From CAYYYG01 sp964490875 (GTDB lineage: Bacteria > Patescibacteriota > Microgenomatia > UBA1406 > GWC2-37-13): a stretch of 64,000 bases of DNA. This document shows positions 33,412-41,800 of this stretch, piece after piece. Where the stretch lies: contig CAZBEF010000001.1 in assembly GCA_964490875.1 (NCBI GenBank), positions 186,001 to 250,000 on the forward strand. Reading direction: 5' to 3'. The notes under the pieces are model-generated. The model was not told the origin of the DNA and did not search any database. It saw only the letters and a list, made by a program, of their open reading frames with translations. Each line of letters starts with the position of its first letter. The stretch's first letter is position 1. Both the position numbers and the translations under genes were made by a program.

Positions 33412-34882
33412 GGCAGTGGTTGTAGGTGCTGGAATCGGTGGACTTTCTTGTGCAGGATATCTTGCGAAAGCAGGTTTTAATGTTACTGTTCTTGAAAAAA
33501 ATTGTTGGACTGGAGGAAGAATTCAGACCTGGAAGGCAGAAGGATTTACCTTTGATATGGGGCCTTCGTGGTATTGGATGCCGGAAATATTTGATGAATT
33601 TTTCGGCGATTTTGGATATAAAACTGCTGATTTTTATAAGGCCATAAAACTGAGACCTTCGTATCGGATATATTTTGCAAATGAGAGAGTGGACATTGAA
33701 GCTGAAAAGAATAAAGTTGCCGATTATTTTGAATCTCAAGAAACAGGTGCGGGCAAAAAACTTCTGGAGCTTCTGAAAAAAACAGAACAAGTTTATTCCA
33801 TCACGATGCGACGTTTCTTCCGGACGGCATATTTTTCGAGAACCGATATAATTAATCCGGAATTTATCCAGGATGGAATCCAACTGCTTTCTCAATACAA
33901 CGGTTTTCAATCAGTGGATTCGTTACTTAAAAAATATTTTAAAAATGAAAAATTAATTCATATATTGCAGTTTCCTATATTCTTTTTGGGCGGTTCGGCA
34001 AAAAAAATACCGGCATATTATTCAATGATGAATCATGTCGATTTGAATCTGGGTACGTGGTATCCTATGGGCGGATTTCAGAAAATTGCAGAAGCATATG
34101 CACAAGTCGCCCAAAAATTCGGAGCTGAAATTAAATTAAATACAGAAGTCCAGAAAATAGAAAAAGATAAAGTAATAACTAATAATGGAAGTTTTGATGC
34201 TGATATTATTATTTCCAATGCCGATTACCATCATACCGAAACAGAGTTATTGGACCCCCGATATCGAAGTTATTCAGAAGAATACTGGCAGTCAAAAGCC
34301 ATGGCTCCTTCTGCACTACTTATATATATAGGAGTTAATAAGAAAGTAGAAGGACTTCTGCACCATACATTATTTTTTCATAATAACTGGGAAAACCATA
34401 TGCATGCACTGTATGAAGCTCCTGAATGGCCGGAAAAGCCATTATGTTATGTATCATGCCCATCCAAAACGGATCGCAATATGGCCCCCCGAGAAGGAGA
34501 TGCTATTACAATACTTATTCCAATCGCAGCGGGTTTGCAGGATACTCAAACAACGCGGGAAGAATATTTTCAGACGGTGCTAACTGATATAGAAGAACGG
34601 CTGGGAGAAAAAATTCGAGAGTATATACAGGTTAAAAAAATTTTCTCAGTGAGTGATTTCATAACTGATTTCCATTCATATAAAGGAAATGCATACGGCC
34701 TTGCGCATACATTAAATCAAACTGCTTTGTTTAGACCAAAAAATAGAAGCAGCAAATTATCAAATTTATTTTATGTCGGCCAATTTACCAATCCGGGAAT
34801 TGGTGTGCCGACTGTTTCTATATCGGGCAAAATAGTTGCCCAAAAAATTATCAACATGTATGGTACCAGCAGCACTAAATAA
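33401..34882 (+). CDS. crtI: Phytoene desaturase
   Basis: 493 residues from ATG 33401. Dinucleotide-binding motif VVVGAGIGGLSCAGYLAKAG with ending Glu (VLEKN), the WTGGRIQTW loop, and the C-terminal signature NLFYVGQFTNPGIGVPTVSISG (shown in part). CrtI-type enzymes introduce four double bonds into phytoene to give lycopene, using FAD. It lies between the cyclase and synthase genes, with overlapping ends, so all four genes are one transcript. Confidence 0.95.
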   Translation: MVRKAVVVGAGIGGLSCAGYLAKAGFNVTVLEKNCWTGGRIQTWKAEGFTFDMGPSWYWMPEIFDEFFGDFGYKTADFYKAIKLRPSYRIYFANERVDIEAEKNKVADYFESQETGAGKKLLELLKKTEQVYSITMRRFFRTAYFSRTDIINPEFIQDGIQLLSQYNGFQSVDSLLKKYFKNEKLIHILQFPIFFLGGSAKKIPAYYSMMNHVDLNLGTWYPMGGFQKIAEAYAQVAQKFGAEIKLNTEVQKIEKDKVITNNGSFDADIIISNADYHHTETELLDPRYRSYSEEYWQSKAMAPSALLIYIGVNKKVEGLLHHTLFFHNNWENHMHALYEAPEWPEKPLCYVSCPSKTDRNMAPREGDAITILIPIAAGLQDTQTTREEYFQTVLTDIEERLGEKIREYIQVKKIFSVSDFITDFHSYKGNAYGLAHTLNQTALFRPKNRSSKLSNLFYVGQFTNPGIGVPTVSISGKIVAQKIINMYGTSSTK

Positions 34883-35693
34883 AATATTTAAATCAGGCAG
34901 CACCACCTATTCAACCAGCAGTTTGTTTTTCCCCAAACATATTCGCGACAATATTACTATTTTGTATGCGTTTGTTAGAACATTAGACAATTTTGTCGAT
35001 AAAACACCTCAAGATATTAAAGGATTTAATGATTTCAAAAAAGCGTATTATGAAACACGATCGGGTTTTGCGGTGAGCAACCAAATTGTTAATTTGTTCC
35101 GGAGTTTAGAAGTTACCCATATATTTGATACCCTGTGGACAGATAACTTCATCAAATCGATGCAAATGGATCTTACAAAGAAAAGATACACGACAATCGA
35201 GGAGCTTGAACAATACATGTATGGATCTGCGAATGTGATTGGGTTATATATCGCTAAGTTAATGAATCTGCCTGATTCCTCGTACCAGTACGCCGAGATG
35301 CTGGGTAAGAGTATGCAGTTTCTTAACTTTATCCGTGATATTAAAGAAGACTTGTCATTGGGGCGCATATACTTTCCCCAGAACGATCTAAAACAGTTTA
35401 ATCTTAAGACGCTTGAATTTAATGAAGTTGTTAAAAAGAAGGATTCCTTTATAGCTTTTATGCAGTATCAACTCGATAGGTATTTTAGGTGGCAAAAAAC
35501 AGCAGAAAAAGGATTTAAATATATTCCGAGAGCCTATCTAATTCCAATAAAAACTGCTTCGGACATGTATAAGTGGACTGCCACAGTAATTAGAAAAGAT
35601 CCATTTGTGGTTTACCGAAAGAAAGTCAAACCTACTCCATTCAGAATTTTTATAACAGGAGTAGGGAATATAATTACTTCTTTTTCCTACTGA
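34860..35693 (+). CDS. crtB: Phytoene synthase
   Basis: 277 residues from ATG 34860, inside the 3' end of crtI; the frame opens earlier but without a good start. First Asp-rich motif in FVRTLDNFVDKTP (DNFVD), second in NFIRDIKEDLSLGRIYFP (DIKED), both needed for Mg-bound diphosphate. It joins two geranylgeranyl diphosphates to phytoene, the first carotenoid step. No GGPP synthase is in this window, so the substrate must come from elsewhere. Confidence 0.95.
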   Translation: MVPAALNKIFKSGSTTYSTSSLFFPKHIRDNITILYAFVRTLDNFVDKTPQDIKGFNDFKKAYYETRSGFAVSNQIVNLFRSLEVTHIFDTLWTDNFIKSMQMDLTKKRYTTIEELEQYMYGSANVIGLYIAKLMNLPDSSYQYAEMLGKSMQFLNFIRDIKEDLSLGRIYFPQNDLKQFNLKTLEFNEVVKKKDSFIAFMQYQLDRYFRWQKTAEKGFKYIPRAYLIPIKTASDMYKWTATVIRKDPFVVYRKKVKPTPFRIFITGVGNIITSFSY

Positions 35694-35746
35694 TTTTTGA
35701 TCGGGTTTCTGAATAAATAGTGTATACTGTAATGTATTCGATTTTT

Positions 35747-35926
35747 ATGCGTACTAAAAAAAATAATTCAAGAAAATTTACCTGCTACTTCTGTAAAAAA
35801 AGTATCAATGCTTCAAGCAAGACAGAAATTCTATATAGAAATAGCTGGATTGATGGCTGCTGCGATTGTTTTGTACTTTCCATAACAAAAGCCACTGCTG
35901 CCGAATTTCAGCAAAAAGAATACTGA
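35747..35926 (+). CDS. Small Cys-rich protein, possible zinc binder
   Basis: 59 residues from ATG 35747. FTCYFCKKS and DGCCDCFVL provide C-x2-C and C-C-x-C clusters that could hold one zinc. Basic N-terminus. Function unknown, and the gene could be spurious; TATACT at about 35722 is a possible -10 box. Confidence 0.45.
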   Translation: MRTKKNNSRKFTCYFCKKSINASSKTEILYRNSWIDGCCDCFVLSITKATAAEFQQKEY

Positions 35927-35942
35927 CAGGTATAATATAACC

Positions 35943-36890
35943 ATGACCTCCTTAAATCTCCACACAATAGCGCAAGCATTTGCCAGGTATAATCTGGGCA
36001 CAATACAGGGTGAACCGCAACAGATTAAGGGAGATATAGATTTAAACTATAAAATTCAAACTGCTACACAATCGTATTTATTGAAATATATAATTGTTCC
36101 TTCAACAATAAAACATTTTGAATTTCTCGGTTCGTTGCATCAGTACCTCATCAAAAAGGAAATCAAAGTTCCCAAAATATATCCAACTCCGAATGGCGCA
36201 TTTATAGAAAATTCCTTTATTTTGTATGAATTCAAAGAAGGGGGTTCTCAAAAAGAATGGACTACTGAAGAGATTATTTCTTTAACAACAGAGTTTGCCA
36301 GAATGCTTCTTGCCATGCGCGAATATCATGTTCCCAACTTTATAAAGAATAAAGACGACACCTATGTCCGAGGGGGAAGTATCCAGTATTGTTATACGGT
36401 GTTTCGTCCGCAAATCCAGAAGTTGCCTTGTTCAGATTATCTTCGTTCAGATATAATTCAGATAATCGATACACTTTATAAACAATATTCTGAGTTTGAG
36501 ACATTGCCAAAATTTTTAATTGATGGCGATCTTAACGAATCAAACGTTTTGTTTAAAAACAATCAATGCTCAGCTATTATCGACTTGTCACTTTCCTATG
36601 AACCTATCGTATATGCTTTGGGTGTTGCATGTTATTGGTTTGCCTTACCCTGGTGGACACAAGAATTTAATATTGACCGCTACGAATTAATTCAAAAAAC
36701 ATTTCAAAGCATTATTCCGTTTTCTTTATTGGAAAGAAAACTTCTACCTTATATGATTATGAGAAGATCAATGATGGATATTATGTCAACGTTACAAAAA
36801 TTCTGGAATGAAACAGCACGAGTGACTTTCCCAGAAAAACGCCTCATTGATCAGATTCGACGAAATTCTGAAATTAAGAAAATTTTGTAA
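35943..36890 (+). CDS. APH/homoserine-kinase-type phosphotransferase
   Basis: 315 residues of the aminoglycoside phosphotransferase fold. The catalytic loop is FLIDGDLNESNVLF (Asp and Asn; the usual His is Gly) and the metal site is SAIIDLSLS. N-terminal YKIQTATQSYLLKYI holds a Lys for ATP. In this family substrates include homoserine, choline and sugars. One base separates it from the acyltransferase gene, so they are co-transcribed. TATAAT ends 6 bases before the ATG. Confidence 0.82.
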   Translation: MTSLNLHTIAQAFARYNLGTIQGEPQQIKGDIDLNYKIQTATQSYLLKYIIVPSTIKHFEFLGSLHQYLIKKEIKVPKIYPTPNGAFIENSFILYEFKEGGSQKEWTTEEIISLTTEFARMLLAMREYHVPNFIKNKDDTYVRGGSIQYCYTVFRPQIQKLPCSDYLRSDIIQIIDTLYKQYSEFETLPKFLIDGDLNESNVLFKNNQCSAIIDLSLSYEPIVYALGVACYWFALPWWTQEFNIDRYELIQKTFQSIIPFSLLERKLLPYMIMRRSMMDIMSTLQKFWNETARVTFPEKRLIDQIRRNSEIKKIL

Positions 36891-36891
36891 T

Positions 36892-38859
36892 ATGGAACCG
36901 GAAAAGACAAAAAATATTCGTCTGGTAAGCCTCGACGGTTTGAGGGGATTTGCAATCCTCCTTGTCTTTCTCACCCATATTAATGCTCAGCCGATTATTG
37001 AATCTCTACCACAACCTCTTCACATTTATGTTGAATCAATTTTTTCAAGCGGTGTAACGGGAGTCTCACTCTTATTCATTCTATGCGGATTCCTTATGGG
37101 GTATTTGTATCCGCTGCCAGCCAGCGCAACAGGTTTTCTTCAGCGGCGGTATACTCGAATCTTCCCATTATTTCTGTGTATGGCAACTGCAATGGCAGTT
37201 ATCCGTCTGAATCCTACAATGCATCCAATTGTCAGAATAGCAGTAATTTTGGGACTAGCCATCTTTGGTAATGTACTGTGGAGATCTCAGCAAAAACTAC
37301 AAAATATATCGATATCTCGCGGACTTTTTTACGGGTTCATATGTCTACAAATTATTGTTGGTGTGTGGTATGCCTTCTACATTATGCGAAAGCCTCCTGT
37401 TGTTTTTAATTCGCTCATGCCGAAGGCAGTTCATGACGGAACAGTCTGGCTGGTAAATGCCACTCTCACACTTCCACTGGGAAACTATATTCCCATGCTT
37501 GACGGCGTGTACTGGAGTCTTGCTGCCGAGGTGCTTTTCTATGTTTTATATCCGATACTTTTTGTACCCATTATTGTGTCTGTATCCAAATTCTCCCGAA
37601 TTAAGAAAATAATATTTTTAGTATTTCTCATTCCATTTTTTGTCAGTATCGATCGCTTATCGCGTATACTCTTGGGATTGAGCATGCTGCAGTTTCCGTT
37701 GTTTTATTATTTTGTAACAGGCATAGTCTTAGCGATTATTTTTCGCCATCAAAAAAATTATCTGGATGTTTTATCGAAAAACAAAATCTATTCTTTTTTT
37801 AAAGTAATAAGTATTCCACTTTTTTTTGTCACTCTTTTTTTTGTCCGATTAAATTTACACACAGTCTCGGCAGAATTAAATCCGTGGTTGCGTATTCTAT
37901 GGGCGTTTCCTTTAACCTTTTTTGTATTTCTTGCGATTGATTCCTCAAGCAGTCTTTCTAAAATGTTTAGTTCAAAAGCACTCGTATATCTGGGAAAAAT
38001 CAGCTACTCGCTCTATTTATCGCACACGGCAACTGTTGAAATAATGAAGGAGTTGTATTCACCAAAAACTGCCATCGAGACAATTATCTTTGTCGCAGTA
38101 TCTTTTGCTGCTGCTGTGTTACTAGCATCAGTCCTTCAATATCTTCTTGAACGGCCGTATTTTATGGCCAAACGTGAAAAACACGCAGAAGTGCATAATC
38201 CTGCGTATCACAAAAAAGTTTTGATATTGTCATCTATCATTCTGTATATCATCGCAGTTTTTATCGCCTATCAGTCTCACTTCAATTTTTTCTCAAGTGA
38301 ATATATGTATAGCAATGAAATCATCGCAGTCCCATCGGCAGCCCACGATTCTGCAATTGATATGAACATTCACAAAAAAATAGAGCTGCGTTTTACAGCG
38401 AAGGAAAACAATCTTGGTATATTAGCTCTTCATCCGCAGTATTATCAACTTCCAAAAAAAGTGAAGGAGAAAGACAACTGGCAGATTTTGCGAATAAGAA
38501 TTAAAGAAGAGCAATCATCAGGTTGGTATGCAAGCGCTGACTATAGTCCGGTTCAAATAGGGGATAGTGAAATGCTTCCGTTTGGATTTCCGGTTATTGC
38601 GGATGCGAAAGGAAAGTCGTATCTCGTTGAGTTAGAACTACTGAATCCAAAATCAAATAATGCCATTCACCTTAAGACTGAGCCTGTTGTAATGTCGGCC
38701 ATTTCGCAGATGGATAAAAAATATTTGTTCAAACATCCTACCGAATTATTGTCGCATATTTCCCGGAGAGTTATGAATGCAGCGTTTCATCCGGATTCAC
38801 AAAAAACTACAATACTCGCCCTGCCCGCGTTTGCGTTTATGGGATTTATCGCGTTATAG
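36892..38859 (+). CDS. Acyltransferase-3 family membrane protein with C-terminal outer domain
   Basis: 655 residues from ATG 36892. The opening LVSLDGLRGFAILLVFLTHI has the catalytic His of the OafA/YrhL family; about 10-11 helices up to residue 445; LGKISYSLYLSHTATVEI is the last conserved segment. Residues about 460-655 form an extra domain outside. Family members O-acetylate surface sugars, peptidoglycan or lipids. With the APH-like kinase upstream it suggests modification of an envelope molecule. Ends 1 base before the convergent macroglobulin gene. Confidence 0.92.
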   Translation: MEPEKTKNIRLVSLDGLRGFAILLVFLTHINAQPIIESLPQPLHIYVESIFSSGVTGVSLLFILCGFLMGYLYPLPASATGFLQRRYTRIFPLFLCMATAMAVIRLNPTMHPIVRIAVILGLAIFGNVLWRSQQKLQNISISRGLFYGFICLQIIVGVWYAFYIMRKPPVVFNSLMPKAVHDGTVWLVNATLTLPLGNYIPMLDGVYWSLAAEVLFYVLYPILFVPIIVSVSKFSRIKKIIFLVFLIPFFVSIDRLSRILLGLSMLQFPLFYYFVTGIVLAIIFRHQKNYLDVLSKNKIYSFFKVISIPLFFVTLFFVRLNLHTVSAELNPWLRILWAFPLTFFVFLAIDSSSSLSKMFSSKALVYLGKISYSLYLSHTATVEIMKELYSPKTAIETIIFVAVSFAAAVLLASVLQYLLERPYFMAKREKHAEVHNPAYHKKVLILSSIILYIIAVFIAYQSHFNFFSSEYMYSNEIIAVPSAAHDSAIDMNIHKKIELRFTAKENNLGILALHPQYYQLPKKVKEKDNWQILRIRIKEEQSSGWYASADYSPVQIGDSEMLPFGFPVIADAKGKSYLVELELLNPKSNNAIHLKTEPVVMSAISQMDKKYLFKHPTELLSHISRRVMNAAFHPDSQKTTILALPAFAFMGFIAL

Positions 38860-38860
38860 C

Positions 38861-41800
38861 TTATTTATCTTCAATAATTACACCCAGCAGTGGATATATT
38901 AGTGAAGGCTGCGGCTGATAATAATTCCCGTCTGAAATATTCCATACAACATAGGGGAGAATTATATTGGGATATCTGGTAGAAGAATCAAAAGAGACAA
39001 ACTGATCGGAATATGCCTGCATAACAGAATGCTGAGAGGTAAATCCTTGACCAACAGAATAAAGCCGGTTAAAAATAGAATCAATTTGTGTACTATTACC
39101 GCTGGTTTGATTTAATACCATAAAATTTGGCGACAAAACATCCATAAGATAAAATCTTTTATGGGCGGAATACGAATCGTTGTTAGATTCATAATCATTG
39201 GCAACTCTTAGTTCGACAATTGCCGACTCGCCCCCTGCAATATCGGTAACAATTTTGCCCGAGGGAATTTCGTGGAATATTCGTTTAATATCTTTTTTTA
39301 ATTTCAGTGCTGCTGATTTTTTATCCGTACTTCCGCCGTATTGAATACTTGAAGCAATTCCATATACCGGAAGACCTGAAATTTGTTCTATATCGATATG
39401 CAGTTTACCGCCCGAAACATTCTTTGTTGAGAAAAGTTGTTGATACGAAGAAAAATCATCTCGTACGTTTGAGTCAAATGTATCAGTTCCATTCACCTTA
39501 ATTTTAAAATGTGCTTTTTCAAACGGCAGATTATTATTTATTGCATGCATGATTCCGGCAAGAAGCGTGAAGCTGTCATCGGTATACTGATTTGAGGCAC
39601 GCAAGCCTATTAAGGCTTTATCGGCATCTTCTTTACTTCCTTTTTCAATCATAGAAAGCGCCGGCAGCGCCGAATAATTCTGAATTGTAGAATCCCATAT
39701 CAAGCGGTCCGAGGCAGTTTGAATGGCCGATTGTTTTAATTTCTGTAACGCCTTTCTATCTCCTGCTAACGCACTGGCTGCAAAACATGCAACATCTTCA
39801 CACGGTTCGTTTGCTGCAAATACCCACCGTTTTAACACAGCTTCATCCATAGTTCCGTTATAGAAAAATTGAGATTGTGAACGAATATTTTTTGCTTGGG
39901 AAATAATTTCGGCTAAGTTTGTTACTTCATCAAACTGGCCGCTTTTGAGGGCTTCCTCCAGACCTTTTATAATAGCCAATGTTACCGCGCCGCTTGAATG
40001 ATTAGAATACGATTCAGGCTGCCATAGAAATGTGTTTTTTTGCGGTACTGATTCTTTATTTCTTAAAATTGAATCGACTGTCTGCCTTACATTATTCTTC
40101 AATTGTGCATATGGATAGATATCCGCCGGAATTTCACCGCTATCGGTATGGGCAAGTATATAGCTGCCGGCATACAACCGGATTCCATCATACATGTCAA
40201 AACGTGAGCGGGTATAGGCATAATAATTTGACATAAACGAAGGTGTGTATAATCCCTGAGCAATATGCGGCTGGACTGTTAATTCAAGAGTATTGAGATC
40301 GGTCTGGGGGTATGGCGGATTAAAGTCTATATTGTGTGATCCGGTAAAACCTTCCCACTGTGCAACCATATTGCTTTTTGCCAGAATAGGTTTGCGTATA
40401 AGCACCGAATCCAATGTATTTCCACCTGATTCTTTAAAATCAAATTGTATCGAAATTTGTTTTTGTGCATCAGCCAGGTCAATTTTATACACCACCGACT
40501 CAAAATCATCTTTTGCTATGGTGACATCCTTTTCAGTTGTGAGATTCAATTCAGGAATCTTGAGCAGTAATTTTCCCGAAACAGTTTTATCACTTCCATT
40601 TTGGACTAATGCCGAAATTGTTGCTTTATCGCCTGTAAAATAGTAATTTGCGGCAACCGGAATAATTACGAAATCTTTTTTAGATACAATCTCTTTTGCA
40701 TTCTGTCCGAACTGCGAACCTTTATTGGTATACACCTGAGCCGTATAGGTGGTCATATTGTCCGGAATCTTAATTTCAACAGTCGCTTTTCCTGAAGAAT
40801 CCGTCTGAATGTGCGGGTTCCAATATACGGTATCGGCAAAATTCTGGCGCGGACCTTCGCCTTTTTCGTTATGAACATAGAAGCCGTCGGCAATAAATGT
40901 ATGGGTATTCTGTGTCGTTAAGTTATATACGGTAAACTGTCCGGTATGCTGGGTGATAGAGGTAATTTCAACATACTCGCCATACTCATTAAGCAGCATA
41001 TCTCCTAACTGAACTTTTCCCGCCGTAATCCACTGATTGTTAACAAATATTCTATGGACGGGTGTCACATTCAGAGTGTTATTGATAGTCAGGTATTCAT
41101 TCACAATATGTTTGAATGTTTTAGTTACTCTGTCTTCCGTAAGTTTGGCATTAAGCTCGGAAGTTCGGGTAATAATAGTATCTCCAACTTCAACAGTTTC
41201 AATATTCTTCGTCCCGGTTGGAGTTTTTATAGGCGTCCCTTCTAGAAAACAGCCGCCGCCGCCGCCTGCCGGGTAGCGCTCAATTCCCACCGTTGAGTCG
41301 TTATGGCTTACGTATGAAGCATGCAAATCTTTAAAAAAGGTTTCGTACATATTGCCACCGATTCTGCCGATTTGAAGAATTGCACTGTCTATAAAAGCGA
41401 GCGAATTATCGGCTGAAATTGGTTTTCCTTGCGCATCTTTATTCTCGATGGTAACTTTGACTGTTTCGCCTGGTTTTGTCTCTTTTTTATCAAATAGAAT
41501 ATTGGTCGTAATTTGTCTATTCTCTGTATTCATTTCAACAGCAGCACTGGTCGAATACACTACTCCCTGGTTTACGGTGAAGGCCTGAACACTAATCGGC
41601 AGTTCAATTCCCGGATCGAGATTGATTGGCATAGAAAATGTATTGGTATTGACTTGTTTTACCGAAAATGAGCGCGTTTTTGTTGTTGATACATTCTTCG
41701 GTTCGGAAACAGTATTTATGGCAATAACCATATCTTTTACATCAAAATCGGCAGAAACGGTGAGTCCGTTTGTGCTATCGCCCGCATTCATCCGCCTACT

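Noticed and set aside
34836..34860. Earlier starts for crtB, crtI, the endonuclease, LytR_C protein and DipZ
   Set aside because: The longer frames open with TTG or other weak codons inside upstream genes or without any signal; the chosen ATGs give the usual family N-termini.
40293..40643. Long frames on the plus strand inside the macroglobulin gene
   Set aside because: They are shadows of the minus-strand gene: no domain, no start signal and codon use that mirrors the real frame.
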